A DNA stretch of 64,000 bases, taken from NCBI RefSeq assembly GCF_011398925.1, contig NZ_AP022842.1, positions 3,150,001 to 3,214,000 on the forward strand, given 5' to 3'. The notes below the pieces were generated by a model. It saw only the letters and a program-made list of their open reading frames with translations, made no database searches and was not told the DNA's origin. A program made the position numbers and the translations under genes. Source of the stretch: Bacillus sp. KH172YL63 (GTDB lineage: Bacteria; Bacillota; Bacilli; Bacillales; Bacillaceae_B). Positions 37,398 to 48,800 of the stretch are shown in pieces. Each line of letters starts with the position of its first letter. The stretch's first letter is position 1.

Positions 37398-37784
37398 CTA
37401 TCTGTAAATGATCACATTCCCATTATTGATCCAGCGCTTAAATAATCTGTAGATGAAAGGCTTGAACATGCTGCGCGTCGTCGGCAACAGTAAAAGGAAA
37501 CCGATCGCATCGGTGATAAAGCCCGGCGTCAACAGCACAACCCCGCCGACCAGGATGCATAACCCATCCATAATCGCATCTCCCGGCAGCTGACCATATT
37601 GCGCCTCCCTTTGTGCCCTTCTCAGCGTCTCAATCCCCTGCTTCTTCGCCAAATACGCACCAAGAATCCCCGTCGAAATAATCAACAGAACAGTCGGAAT
37701 CAATCCAAACGCCTGCCCGGACAAAACGAGAAGCCCGATTTCCAGTGCAGGAACAATAATCAACAATAGTAACATATATCTCAT
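37398..37784 (-). CDS. fxsA: FxsA-family cytoplasmic membrane protein
   Basis: 128 residues, three or four hydrophobic segments (MLLLLIIVPALEIGLLVLSG, IPTVLLIISTGILGAYLA, MDGLCILVGGVVLLTPGFITDAIGFLLLLP). The FxsA signature PGFITDAIGFLLLLP is complete. In E. coli overexpression relieves phage T7 exclusion; the normal role is unknown. ATG 37784 with GGAGG 8 bases upstream is preferred to the TTG at 37799. Confidence 0.9.
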   Translation of the reverse strand: MRYMLLLLIIVPALEIGLLVLSGQAFGLIPTVLLIISTGILGAYLAKKQGIETLRRAQREAQYGQLPGDAIMDGLCILVGGVVLLTPGFITDAIGFLLLLPTTRSMFKPFIYRLFKRWINNGNVIIYR

Positions 37785-37799
37785 GAAGGATGCCTCCAA

Positions 37800-38019
37800 T
37801 CGTTAGAGTGCTTGCTTGGATACATTATAACATATTGGTGGGAGGGGTGTGCTGCTTGTGTTTTTGGGGTGAGGTGGTCAGGTTTTGGTTATTTTTAGCG
37901 TGGTTTTGGGCTGGGACAACTGGTTTTAGTCGTAGATCGGACTAGTAATGGGCAGAAATTGATGAAGTGAGTGTTTTTTTTGGTGAATAGATAGTGGCAG
38001 AGTGAGGGGGTGGAGGCTA
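37800..38019. other. G/T-rich stretch before C arrays
   Basis: About 220 bp whose plus strand is very poor in C (long runs such as GGTGGGAGGGGTGTG and TTTTTGGGGTGAGGTGG). No gene, hairpin or array seen. A C/A-rich tract (38630-38735) lies on the other side of the arrays. Confidence 0.6.
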
Positions 38020-38267
38020 ATTGCGTGAGATTGGCTAGGTATTGCGTGAGAATCGGGGTTGATTGCGTGAGAATCAGACTTTATTGCGGGACTTTTGGAC
38101 TTTATTGCGTAATTGAAGGTGCGGCGTGAATGCAGTCAACATTTGTAACGAAATTTAACTGTCGCGCCTCATTTTTCGTCGTTCATAAGGTTAAAGTTGT
38201 GACGTAATTGGGAAAATCGCTGTTTTCAAAGGGTGATCACTATTGTGGACCATGCTCCCAGAAGCTA
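38020..38267 (+). repeat. Family C phased array C1 in first 248-bp tandem unit
   Basis: ATTGCG boxes at 38020, 38041, 38062, 38083 and 38104, all 21 bp apart, then about 150 bp of unit sequence (GGCGTGAATGCAGTCA ... ATGCTCCCAGAAG). The same unit restarts at 38268 and 38516. Confidence 0.93.
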
Positions 38268-38515
38268 ATTGCGTCACTTTCGCCATTTATTGCGTGAGAA
38301 TCCGAGTTTATTGCGTGAGAACCAGACTTTATTGCGCGACTTTCGTACTTTATTGCGTAATTGAAGGTTCGGCGTGAATGCAGTCATCTTTCGTACCGGA
38401 ATTTAACTGTCACGCATCATTTTTCATCATGAATCGAAATAAAGTAATCCCGTTATTGAAAAAACACCTGTTTTTACAGGTCAATCACTACTACAACCCA
38501 TGCTCCCAGAAGCTA
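38268..38515 (+). repeat. Family C phased array C2 in second tandem unit
   Basis: Boxes at 38268, 38289, 38310, 38331 and 38352, 21 bp apart. The unit is exactly 248 bp from C1 and is closely related to it along its length, with spacers differing more than boxes. Confidence 0.93.
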
Positions 38516-38650
38516 ATTGCGTAACTTTCACCACTTATTGCGTGAGAATCCCAGTTAATTGCGTGAAAACCACACTCTATTGCGCGACTTTCCAACTTTA
38601 TTGCGTAATTGGGGTGTGGCGTGAATGCAGCACTTTCCAACCCTCGCCCA
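38516..38650 (+). repeat. Family C phased array C3, partial third unit
   Basis: Boxes at 38516, 38537, 38558, 38579 and 38600, 21 bp apart; again 248 bp after C2. The unit breaks off after GGCGTGAATGCAG and a C/A-rich tract follows to the pyk terminator. Confidence 0.93.
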
Positions 38651-38717
38651 CTCCTATCACCTCTCCAACTAACCCACCACTCCCGCACCACCTTCCTCCC
38701 CAAAAACAGACAAACAA

Positions 38718-38748
38718 AAAAACCAGTGCCCCTAAAGACACTGGTTTC
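38718..38748 (-). terminator. Terminator of pfkA-pyk
   Basis: AAACCAGTG / CACTGGTTT stem followed by a T run in the minus direction, just past pyk. Confidence 0.87.
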
Positions 38749-38760
38749 ATTCTAAAAATA

Positions 38761-40521
38761 TTACAATACGCTAGCGTGACCGTTGTAGATAACACCGCGG
38801 GTAGCGTCTACTGTGATTTCCTGGCCGTTTGTGAATAGGTTAGTGGCATTGTCCACGCCTACTACGACTGGGATTCCAAGGTTGATGCCGACTACTGCGG
38901 CGTGGCTTGTAAGTCCGCCTTCTTCGACGATGAGTGCAGAGCATTTTTCAAGTGCAGGCATCATGTCTTTGTCTGTACCGATTGTGATCAGGACAGATCC
39001 TGGTTGTGTGTTGTTCACTGCTTCTTCAGCGTTCATGGCAACAACGGCTTTACCGTATGCAGATTTGCGGCCGATTCCTTGGCCTTTTGCTACGACGTCG
39101 CCGACTACATGGATTTTCATCAGGTTGGTTGTGCCTGATTCGCCGATTGGTACACCAGCAGTGATGACGATGCGGTCGCCGTGCTTGGTCATGCCTGAGT
39201 TCACGCTTTCTTCTACTGCCATGTCAAGCATTTCGTCCGTTGTTGTCACTTGGCGTCCTACTGTTGGGTATACGCCCCATACAAGTGCAAGACGGCGTGA
39301 TACTGAGTCTGTGCCAGTAACAGCGACGATTGGTGCTTTTGGACGGTATTTAGAGATCATGCGTGCAGTGTGGCCACTTTCAGTCGGTGCCACGATGGCA
39401 TTGACGTCAAGGTTAAGAGCCGTGTATGCAACAGATTGACCGATTGCATCTGTCATGTTGTGCTCGCTGTCTTTGCTGCGCTTAGCAAGGATCGCATTGT
39501 AATCAAGGGCAGTTTCTGCTCTTGAAGCGATGTTGTGCATCGTTTGAACAGCTTCAACAGGGTAAGTTCCGGCAGCTGTTTCACCTGATAGCATGATCGC
39601 ATCTGTTCCGTCGAAGATCGCATTGGCAACGTCACTTGCTTCTGCTCTTGTCGGGCGTGGGTTACGCTGCATGGAATCAAGCATTTGTGTAGCTGTGATA
39701 ACAGGCTTACCTTGTGAGTTACATTTTTTGATCAGCTGTTTTTGCACCAATGGTACTTCTTCAGCAGGGATTTCTACACCAAGATCTCCACGTGCAACCA
39801 TCAGACCGTCAGACACTTCAAGGATTTCGTCGATGTTGTCGACACCTTCCTGGTTCTCGATCTTAGGGATGATTTGGATGTGAGATGCATTGTGCTCTTC
39901 CAATAATTGACGGATTTCAAGGACATCAGATGCACGACGTACGAATGATGCAGCGATGAAGTCAACACCTTGCTGGATACCGAAGATGATGTCATTTGCA
40001 TCTTTATCTGTGATTCCTGGAAGGTTGACAGATACGCCTGGCACGTTTACACCTTTTTTGTTCTTAAGAACGCCGCTGTTTTGTACAAGCGTGTGGATTT
40101 CGCCGTTCGCCTGGTCGATTTCAGTTACTTCAAGACCGATTAGTCCGTCGTCAAGAAGGATTTTTGAACCAACGTGAACATCTTCGATCAATCCTTCGTA
40201 TGTAACGGAGAATTTCTCTGTCGTTCCAAGTACTTCTTTCATGGATACGATGATGTTGGATCCTTGCGTCAATTCGATTGCACCGTTTTCCATATTGTTC
40301 GTACGGATTTCCGGTCCTTTCGTATCAAGAAGGATTCCTACGTTTTTACCAGCTTTTTCAGCTGCTTCTCTGATGTTTGTAATTCGTTGTCCGTGCTCGT
40401 CGTGATCACCGTGTGAAAAGTTCAGGCGGGAAACGTTCATCCCGGCTTCGATTAGTTGTGATAACTTTTCTACGCTTTCACTTGCTGGACCGATCGTACA
40501 TACAATTTTCGTTTTTCTCAT
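38761..40521 (-). CDS. pyk: Pyruvate kinase with C-terminal PEP-utilizer domain
   Basis: 586 residues. Beta/alpha barrel ([24 protein letters not shown], signature [13 protein letters not shown]), C-terminal allosteric domain ([22 protein letters not shown]), and the extra PEP-utilizing mobile domain of Bacillus pyruvate kinases (about 475-586, [14 protein letters not shown]). It lies 31 bp after pfkA; the two form the usual glycolytic operon. Confidence 0.97.
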   Translation of the reverse strand: MRKTKIVCTIGPASESVEKLSQLIEAGMNVSRLNFSHGDHDEHGQRITNIREAAEKAGKNVGILLDTKGPEIRTNNMENGAIELTQGSNIIVSMKEVLGTTEKFSVTYEGLIEDVHVGSKILLDDGLIGLEVTEIDQANGEIHTLVQNSGVLKNKKGVNVPGVSVNLPGITDKDANDIIFGIQQGVDFIAASFVRRASDVLEIRQLLEEHNASHIQIIPKIENQEGVDNIDEILEVSDGLMVARGDLGVEIPAEEVPLVQKQLIKKCNSQGKPVITATQMLDSMQRNPRPTRAEASDVANAIFDGTDAIMLSGETAAGTYPVEAVQTMHNIASRAETALDYNAILAKRSKDSEHNMTDAIGQSVAYTALNLDVNAIVAPTESGHTARMISKYRPKAPIVAVTGTDSVSRRLALVWGVYPTVGRQVTTTDEMLDMAVEESVNSGMTKHGDRIVITAGVPIGESGTTNLMKIHVVGDVVAKGQGIGRKSAYGKAVVAMNAEEAVNNTQPGSVLITIGTDKDMMPALEKCSALIVEEGGLTSHAAVVGINLGIPVVVGVDNATNLFTNGQEITVDATRGVIYNGHASVL

Positions 40522-40552
40522 TTTTCTTTACCTCCTGAAATCTTACAACAAT

Positions 40553-41539
<987 letters not shown>

Positions 41540-41613
41540 TTATATGTAAATGAATGAAACAACTTGTACCTCGTTCAATAAAACATAGAGTAAGCAATTT
41601 TACCATATATCCT

Positions 41614-41642
41614 GTTATATTCATTACATTAGTATGAACCAA
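41614..41642 (-). promoter_or_regulatory. Candidate promoter of pfkA-pyk
   Basis: TTGGTT (41637-41642), 17 bp, TATAAC (41614-41619) on the minus strand, about 100 bp before pfkA. Confidence 0.55.
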
Positions 41643-41734
41643 TAGACTTTGGATTATTTCTAAAATAACACGAAGGTGCAAGGTTCTCAACTAGATACAC
41701 GAAGTAAACGTAAAAGACGAAATAATCTTTTAAA

Positions 41735-41748
41735 TGAAAGCGTTTCAA
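41735..41748. promoter_or_regulatory. Candidate CcpA cre site upstream of pfkA
   Basis: TGAAAGCGTTTCAA, a near-perfect cre with full dyad TGAAA-GCG-TTTCA, about 220 bp before pfkA. It lies well upstream of the candidate promoter, which would suit activation; it also overlaps a weaker TTGAAA -35 candidate. Confidence 0.65.
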
Positions 41749-41801
41749 TTGTTAATATGTTCAAAATATCACCACAAATAGGAGATTTCTCCCCCTTAAA
41801 T

Positions 41802-41841
41802 GAAAAAGACTGACAAACGGTCATACCCTTTTGTCAGTCTG
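41802..41841 (-). terminator. Terminator of accDA
   Basis: AGACTGACAAA / TTTGTCAGTCT perfect stem followed by TTTTTCATTT in the minus direction, after accA. Confidence 0.9.
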
Positions 41842-41845
41842 TCAT

Positions 41846-42829
41846 TTATTGTATTTCTACCCCGATTAAATCATTTAAAACCGAATAATCGCCCATCGCC
41901 TTGAATTTATCATAGCGATGCTGAATCAGCTCGTCCTTATTCATCGGGATCAGCTCTTTCAGGGATTGCTTCAGTACGGCTTCAATGTAGCCCGCCTGCT
42001 CTTTGACATCCTTGTGTGCGCCGCCCTTGACTTCGGTGATGATTTCATCGACGATGCCGAGCTCTTTCAAGTCCGGTGCCGTGATTTTCATCGATTCGGC
42101 TGCACGTTTCGCCTGGGTTGAATCTTTCCAGAGGATCGCTGCTGCGCCTTCAGGAGAGATGACCGAGTACGTGGAGTTTTCAAGCATGTGAATATGGTTT
42201 CCGACACCGAGTGCCAGGGCACCGCCGCTTCCGCCTTCCCCGATGACGATGCAGATGACAGGGACGGTCAGGCCGGCCATTTCAACGAGATTCCTCGCGA
42301 TGGCTTCACTTTGTCCTCTTTCCTCTGCCGCTTTGCCAGGGTAAGCCCCTTTCGTATCGATGAAGCAGATGATCGGACGGTTGAACTTATCCGCCTGTTT
42401 CATCAGACGTAGCGCCTTTCTGTACCCTTCTGGATGAGGCATCCCGAAGTTGCGGCGGATATTTTCCTTCGTGTCCTTCCCTCGCTGGTGGCCGATGATT
42501 GTGACTGGTACGCCGTGGAATTTCCCGACGCCCGAAACGATCGCTTCATCGTCACCGTACAGGCGGTCGCCGTGCATTTCAATGAAATCGGTGAAGATCT
42601 GGCCGATATAATCAAGCGTCGTCGGACGGTTCGGGTGGCGTGCAACCTGCACCCTTTCCCACGGTCTCATGTTTTCATAAATGTCATTTTGAAGCTTGGC
42701 AAGACGCGCTTCGAGCTTCTCGATTTCCTTTGATAAATCCACGTCTGAATTCTGAGTGAACTCTTTCAGCTCAGCGATTTTTTTCTTCAGCTCATATACA
42801 GGCTTTTCAAATTCCATCTCATTTACCAT
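41846..42829 (-). CDS. accA: Acetyl-CoA carboxylase carboxyltransferase subunit alpha
   Basis: 327 residues. With AccD it transfers the carboxyl group from biotin to acetyl-CoA, the committed step of fatty acid synthesis. N-terminal coiled region ([16 protein letters not shown]), crotonase-like core with [29 protein letters not shown] and the oxyanion region [15 protein letters not shown]. The start overlaps the accD stop by 7 bp, so the subunits are translationally coupled. Confidence 0.97.
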   Translation of the reverse strand: MVNEMEFEKPVYELKKKIAELKEFTQNSDVDLSKEIEKLEARLAKLQNDIYENMRPWERVQVARHPNRPTTLDYIGQIFTDFIEMHGDRLYGDDEAIVSGVGKFHGVPVTIIGHQRGKDTKENIRRNFGMPHPEGYRKALRLMKQADKFNRPIICFIDTKGAYPGKAAEERGQSEAIARNLVEMAGLTVPVICIVIGEGGSGGALALGVGNHIHMLENSTYSVISPEGAAAILWKDSTQAKRAAESMKITAPDLKELGIVDEIITEVKGGAHKDVKEQAGYIEAVLKQSLKELIPMNKDELIQHRYDKFKAMGDYSVLNDLIGVEIQ

Positions 42830-43692
42830 GGCAGATCACCGTCCCACTGATGTATATCAAGTATTGTTCCGATTTTCTCTTTCATCTCGAGTCTTGAGAT
42901 GACGCCGTCAAGCTGGCCGTGCTTCAACAGGAATTCAGCCGTCTGGAAGTCTTCCGGCAGATCTTCCCGGATCGTCTGCTCGATGATCCTTCTGCCTGCG
43001 AATCCGATCAGTGCGCCAGGCTCTGCGAAATTATAATCCCCGACAGACGCAAAGCTTGCCGATACCCCGCCGGTCGTAGGATGGGTCATGATTGAAATGA
43101 AGAGGCCGCCATTTTCACTGAGGCGCTTCAAGGCGACACTCGTCTTCGCCATCTGCATCAGGGACAGCACGCCTTCCTGCATCCGGGCCCCGCCAGATGC
43201 GGTGAAGATGATGAATGGGACTTTCCGTTTGTCGGCTTCTTCGATCGCCCTTGTGATCTTCTCACCAACGACTGATCCCATGCTTCCCATACGGAAACGG
43301 GAATCCATGATCGCCGTCACGACCTCGATGCCATTCACTTTTCCGGTCCCGGTCAGGACTGCTTCATTCATCCCTGTTTTCTTCCGGTCCTTTTCAACCT
43401 TGCTCTCATAATCGGGAAAGCCGAGTGGATTTCCTGATACGAGGTCACGATCAAGCTCCTGGAACGTTCCTTCGTCTATAAAACTATTGACTCTCTCCGG
43501 TGAACTCATCCCATGATGGAACCCGCAGTGAATGCATACTTTTAAATTCTTTTGAAGTTCTTTCGTGTACATGATTTTTTTGCAATCAGGACACTTGGTC
43601 ATGATCCCTTCCGGAACGTCCTGTTTCGACGCTTCAGATGGAATTGTCGCATACTTTTTCTTTTTCGATTTATTAAAAAGTTCCTTAAGCAA
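42823..43692 (-). CDS. accD: Acetyl-CoA carboxylase carboxyltransferase subunit beta
   Basis: 289 residues. N-terminal C4 zinc ribbon ([13 protein letters not shown] ... [10 protein letters not shown]), then crotonase-like core with [22 protein letters not shown] and [16 protein letters not shown]. Forms the alpha2-beta2 carboxyltransferase with AccA. It lies 94 bp downstream of the GntR gene on the same strand, so readthrough from the malic enzyme operon is possible. Confidence 0.97.
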   Translation of the reverse strand: MLKELFNKSKKKKYATIPSEASKQDVPEGIMTKCPDCKKIMYTKELQKNLKVCIHCGFHHGMSSPERVNSFIDEGTFQELDRDLVSGNPLGFPDYESKVEKDRKKTGMNEAVLTGTGKVNGIEVVTAIMDSRFRMGSMGSVVGEKITRAIEEADKRKVPFIIFTASGGARMQEGVLSLMQMAKTSVALKRLSENGGLFISIMTHPTTGGVSASFASVGDYNFAEPGALIGFAGRRIIEQTIREDLPEDFQTAEFLLKHGQLDGVISRLEMKEKIGTILDIHQWDGDLPW

Positions 43693-43786
43693 GGTGAAAC
43701 CTCCTTACCGAATGACAGTAGCCCATTCGCTTCTAGTAGTTAATGCATGATATAAAACTGCTTGACTATCAGTTTAATGGAAAGGT

Positions 43787-44446
43787 TTAGAAAAAGATGT
43801 TGGAAATTGTCACATCTTTATCGACAATTTTCCTCACCCTTTTGTATGTCTCTTGCACAGTCTCTTTCTCTTGTTTCTCGATTCCTTCGAGCATCGTTTT
43901 AAGCTCTTCCCTCATGACGCCGGTGAGTGCTTTTCCCCCGCAGATCAGGGTTTCGAAGTCATTCAAAATATTCCAGATCCGGTGGGAGAGGTGGTTCGGG
44001 TGCATCATGACAATTTCCCTGAACACTTCGTCCAGGGTCCCGCTTTCAGCCACCTTCCCCATCAGGGAATCTACGTTCTTTTTCTCAAGGAAAAGGACTT
44101 TCAATGCTTCCTTCTCGATCATCATCTTCGTATCGAGGATATCTCCCTGCGCCTTGTCGTCCTGAAGAATGAACATTCCCAGAAGGTCGATCAGATGATG
44201 ATCCCGGAAGTCCCTTAAAAAGGTCCCTTCTCCCCGTCTTGTTTCAATCAGGCCCAGCAGCTCCAATGCCCGGAGCGCTTCCCGCACCGAAGAACGGCCT
44301 ACGTTCAGCCGGTCGGTCAGCTCCCTTTCAGACGGGATTTTATCACCGGGCTGCAGGCCGTCCTTTGTGATCATGTCTCGTAACTGGTGAACAATTCCAA
44401 TATAGACCTTCGCGTGAGAATGGAGAGAGTTCACTTCTTTCATCAT
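43787..44446 (-). CDS. FadR-subfamily GntR transcriptional regulator
   Basis: 219 residues. N-terminal winged helix (IPSERELTDRLNVGRSSVREALRALELLGLIE, then the RRGEGTFL wing) and a C-terminal all-helical FCD ligand-binding domain. The start overlaps the malic enzyme stop by 4 bp (ATGA). FCD regulators bind TGGTCnGACCA-type dyads; a perfect one lies upstream of the malic enzyme gene at 45782-45798. This suggests autoregulation of the operon by an organic acid, which is inference. Not equivalent to B. subtilis FapR. Confidence 0.88.
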   Translation of the reverse strand: MMKEVNSLHSHAKVYIGIVHQLRDMITKDGLQPGDKIPSERELTDRLNVGRSSVREALRALELLGLIETRRGEGTFLRDFRDHHLIDLLGMFILQDDKAQGDILDTKMMIEKEALKVLFLEKKNVDSLMGKVAESGTLDEVFREIVMMHPNHLSHRIWNILNDFETLICGGKALTGVMREELKTMLEGIEKQEKETVQETYKRVRKIVDKDVTISNIFF

Positions 44447-45681
44447 TCACTCTTCCCGATTACCGCTAGATCTTCCGTTTTCTGACGGATTTCTTCAGGG
44501 TCCACCTTCAAGCGGGCAACACCCGTCTCCATCGCCGTCTTCGCAACCGCCGCAGCCACGGCAGGAGCAACGCGTTTATCGAACGGAGCCGGGATGACGT
44601 AGTCTGCATGGAGCTCGTCCTCTGTGATGAGAGCTGCGATTGCTTCAACTGCCGCCTGCTTCATCTTTTCATTGATGTGCGTCGCACGGACATCGAGGGC
44701 ACCGCGGAAGATACCAGGGAAAGCAAGGACATTGTTCACCTGATTAGGAAAATCAGAACGTCCGGTGCCGACTACTTTCGCGCCAGCCGCTTTCGCAAGC
44801 TCAGGCATGATCTCAGGGACAGGGTTTGCCATCGCGAAGATGATCGGATCTTCCTTCATCGAAGACACCATTTCTTCCGTCAGCGCGCCTGCAACAGACA
44901 CACCGATGAATACGTCGGCATCCTTCAATACTTCTGCAAGTCCGCCTTTGATGTGGTCACGGTTCGTAAACTTCGCCACTTCGTCTTTCGTACTGTTCAT
45001 TCCTTCAGGACGGCCTTCGTAGATCGCGCCTTTGGAATCACACATGATGATATCCCTTACACCGTAACGGTAAAGAAGCTTGATGATCGCCATACCGGCT
45101 GCACCGGCACCGTTTGCCACCACTTTGATTTCGGACATTTTCTTGCCGACAATCTTCAGGGCGTTCACAAGACCTGCAACAGTAACAATCGCCGTGCCGT
45201 GCTGATCATCGTGGAAGACAGGGATATTCGTTTCTTTCTTTAGTCGTTCTTCGATTTCGAAACAGTTCGGAGCTGCGATATCTTCCAGATTCACGCCGCC
45301 AAACGTCGGCTCAAGGAGCTTGACCGTCTCGACGATCTTGTCCACATCCGTCGTGTTCAGACAGATCGGGAATGCATCGACGCCTGCGAAACTCTTGAAC
45401 AAAACCGCTTTTCCTTCCATAACAGGAAGAGCCGCTTCCGGTCCGATATTCCCAAGGCCCAATACTGCTGTCCCGTCTGATACAACGGCAACCATATTCC
45501 CTTTCATCGTGTAATCATAGACCGTTTCCGGCTTGTCATAGATGACTTTACAAGGCTCTGCCACTCCTGGTGAGTATGCAAGGCTCAGGTCGTCAGCGTT
45601 GCGGACCTCCACCTTGGATTTAGATTCTAATTTTCCTTTATTTACTCGATGCATATGCAGCGCTTCTTCACGTAATGACAA
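44443..45681 (-). CDS. ytsJ: NAD(P)-dependent malic enzyme (YtsJ/MaeB-like)
   Basis: 412 residues. Oxidative decarboxylation of malate to pyruvate, supplying NADPH in the B. subtilis YtsJ case. Short bacterial form without a phosphotransacetylase domain. Malate site SLAYSPGVAEPCK and FHDDQHGTAIV, Rossmann region VVANGAGAAGMAIIKLLYRYG. Followed by the GntR gene (4-bp overlap) and accDA, linking pyruvate/NADPH supply with malonyl-CoA synthesis. Confidence 0.93.
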   Translation of the reverse strand: MSLREEALHMHRVNKGKLESKSKVEVRNADDLSLAYSPGVAEPCKVIYDKPETVYDYTMKGNMVAVVSDGTAVLGLGNIGPEAALPVMEGKAVLFKSFAGVDAFPICLNTTDVDKIVETVKLLEPTFGGVNLEDIAAPNCFEIEERLKKETNIPVFHDDQHGTAIVTVAGLVNALKIVGKKMSEIKVVANGAGAAGMAIIKLLYRYGVRDIIMCDSKGAIYEGRPEGMNSTKDEVAKFTNRDHIKGGLAEVLKDADVFIGVSVAGALTEEMVSSMKEDPIIFAMANPVPEIMPELAKAAGAKVVGTGRSDFPNQVNNVLAFPGIFRGALDVRATHINEKMKQAAVEAIAALITEDELHADYVIPAPFDKRVAPAVAAAVAKTAMETGVARLKVDPEEIRQKTEDLAVIGKSE

Positions 45682-45781
45682 TATGTCCCACTCCTTCTGT
45701 TTCTGTCGGTTCTATCGATTCCCAAAGACTGCGGGAATCTACTGAGATTTATATTTTCGAAAGGAAAATGATAAAGGTCAC

Positions 45782-45798
45782 AGGTGGTCAGACCACCT
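45782..45798. promoter_or_regulatory. Candidate FadR/GntR operator before malic enzyme
   Basis: AGGTGGTCAGACCACCT, a perfect 17-bp dyad containing the FCD-family core TGGTCnGACCA. It lies about 100 bp before the malic enzyme start and past the dnaE stop. The downstream regulator gene belongs to the right family. A terminator reading for the plus direction (a T run follows) is possible but would serve no plus-strand gene. Confidence 0.7.
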
Positions 45799-45843
45799 TT
45801 TTCTATTAAACAATAATATAAATATTGGTTTTAGTAAAGTATG

Positions 45844-48800
45844 TTATTTTAAGATGACATTTGCCTGGCCAAGAATGTGATGAAATTCATTCAGCGCCTC
45901 TTCAGACGGGTTCACCCGCAGATGCCCCGGCAGCCGGACGCTTTTTTTGTCCCGTTCATGGTAGACGATCACACCCGTCTCTCCCTTGAACCGTTTGATT
46001 GCCTGCGTGATCTTCTTCATGGCTTCTTCCCCGTCTATGCTGTTTTCGATTTTCACATACAGGATCTGATTCCGTTCCTTCACCCTTGCCTGCACGCTTT
46101 CCATCGTTTCGACGGTGTTCACGATCACCTGCTGCTTATCATTGCGGTTCTCCACATTCCCGCCGAAAAGAAGGATGTTCCCTTCCTTCAGCTGGATCAT
46201 GTTGTTTTTATACACATTCGGGAATACGACCGCTTCGATTTCACCGGTTTCATCACCGATTTCAAGAAAAGCCATCACTTCCCCTTTTTTCGTCCGGATC
46301 GTTTTCACTGCCGTAATATAGCCCCCGAATGAAATCTTCGAGCCCTGCTGCAAATCGGCAATCTGCGGCAAACCGAGCTCCACGAACAGGGGACGGTGGG
46401 AAGCGAGGGGATGATCTGACAGATAAAGTCCGAGCACCTGCTTCTCATACTGAAGCTTATGATCGATCGTCATGTCGTCGACCTCTACATATTTCGGCTT
46501 CAGGACGAAAGCTTCTTCTTCATCAAACAGATCCGGTTCCCCGTCAGGATTGACGAGCTCTGCGTGCTGAGAGGCCACATCAAGGCTCGCAAGCAGCGTG
46601 GCCCGGTCTATCTGACATTCATCAAACGCACCTGCCAACACCAGGTTCTCAAGGATCTTCCGGTTGATCGTCTTCGTCGACACCCTCATACAGAAATCAA
46701 ACAGATCCTGAAACGGCTTCTCCTGTCTTGCCCGGATGATCTCCTTCAGGGCCGCCGCCCCGATTCCCTTGATCGCACCGAGGCTGTAGCGGATCCGGTT
46801 CTTACCATCCACGGTAAAAACAAACTGACTGCCGTTGATCGACGGGGGCAGGATCTCAATGTCGTAGAGCTTCGCCTCCCGGATATACTGGGCGACCTTC
46901 GTCTCATTCCCCACGACCGAGGTCAGGAGGGATGACAGGAAAAAAGCCGGATAATGTGCTTTTAAATACGCAAGCTGATAGGCGATCTTACTGTAGGCAA
47001 CCGCATGGGAACGGTTGAAGCCGTAGTCTGCGAACCTGACGATCAAGTCGTACGTCGAATTGGCGACCTCTTCACTGTAGCCTTTCTGGGTCGCACCTGT
47101 CACAAAGTGGGCCCGCTCCTGATCGAGGACGTCCTTCTTCTTCTTCGACACGGCCCTTCTCAATAAATCTGCCTCGCCAAGTGAAAAGCCCGCCATTTTC
47201 GAAGCAATCTGCATGATCTGCTCCTGATACACAATTACCCCGTAGGTCATCTCAAGGATCGGCTTCAGATCCGGCAGCGGATACTCGACCCGCTCTCCGC
47301 CGTGCTTCCGTTTGATGTACGTCGGGATGTTCTCCATCGGACCGGGACGATACAGGGCGTTCACCGCCACGATGTCTTCAAAGGCATTCGGCTTCAGCCG
47401 CTTCAGCACATTCCGCATCCCCTCTGACTCCAGCTGGAAAATCCCATTCGTCTGCCCGCTGCTCAACAGCTCAAACGTCTTGCTGTCATCTATCGGAATT
47501 CTGTCGAGGGAAAAAGATTTATCCGCCCCCATCTGAACGTTCTTCACGATCCGCTCAAGTATGCTGAGATTTCGGAGCCCGAGGAAATCCATCTTCAATA
47601 AGCCGATTTCTTCAAGAATGTCCATGGAGAATTGGGTCAGATGGATGCCTGACGAGCTCCCCTGGATCGGCACCCACTGGACGAGGGGCGCTTCACTGAT
47701 CACAACACCGGCCGCATGGGTGGACGTATGCCGCGGCAGTCCCTCAAGCGTACATGCGGTCTGGAATAATTTTTTATAATGATCAGAACTCCCTACAAAT
47801 TCACGGAGTCCCTTCGACTGGTCATACGCTTCGTTCAGCGTGATGCCGAGCTGATTCGGAATCAGCTTCGACAGCTGCTCCTGCTCTTTCATATTCAGCC
47901 CGAACACACGGGCCGTGTCACGTAGCGCCGCTTTCGCAGCGAATGTCCCGAACGTGATGATCTGGGCAACATGGAGACTCCCGTATTTCCGCTCGACATA
48001 TTCGATCACTTCATCCCGCCTGTGGTCCGGGAAGTCGATATCAATATCCGGCATCGTCACCCGTTCAGGGTTCAGGAACCGCTCAAACAGCAGCTGATGC
48101 TCGATCGGATCCACATCGGTGATATTAAGGGCGTAGGACACCAAGGACCCTGCCGCCGATCCCCTTCCAGGACCAGTCAGGATTCTTTGTTCCTTCGCAT
48201 ACTTCATGAAGTCCCAGACGATCAGGAAGTAATCGCTGAACCCCATCTTCCCGATGATCTCAAGCTCGTAATCCAGTCGCTCGATGTATTCATCGGTAAT
48301 CGTGCCGACCTTCTCGCTCAGTCCCTTTTCACTGAGATGGGTCAGCATCTCGAGGGCCGTCTCCCCTTCAGCAAGCGGATACTTCGGCAGCAGCTGCTGA
48401 TGGAACCGGATGTCGAGATGACACCGGTCGGCGATCACCATCGTATTCTCAAGCTCGGTCACGTGATCCGCGAACAGCTCGACCATCTCTTCCTTCGATT
48501 TGAAGTAATACTCCTCACACTCAAGGACGTCACGGTCATCATCCGACAGCTTCACACCATCCCGGATCGCCCCCATGCATTCATGGGCAAAAGAATCATC
48601 CTGTTCGAGATACTGCACATCATTCGTCGCAACCAGCCCGGCACCGGTTTCAGCGGACACTGATTTCAGGAGGGGAATCAGCTCTTCTTCCTCGGGAAGC
48701 CCGTGCTTTTGCACACTCAAATAAAAGGAACCCTTGCCGAACATCTTCTGGAAAGTTTCGATGCCCGCCTTCGCCTGCTCGGTTTTCCCCTTCAGCAAAA

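Noticed and set aside
38491-38703. 70-residue open frame over array C3
   Set aside because: Frame exists only because of box sequence; no start signal and repeats HAI-type words from the array.
45782-45798. dnaE terminator
   Set aside because: The dyad is upstream of the malic enzyme and past its start side relative to dnaE: dnaE ends at 45844 and minus-strand transcription does reach the dyad, but no T run follows it in that direction.
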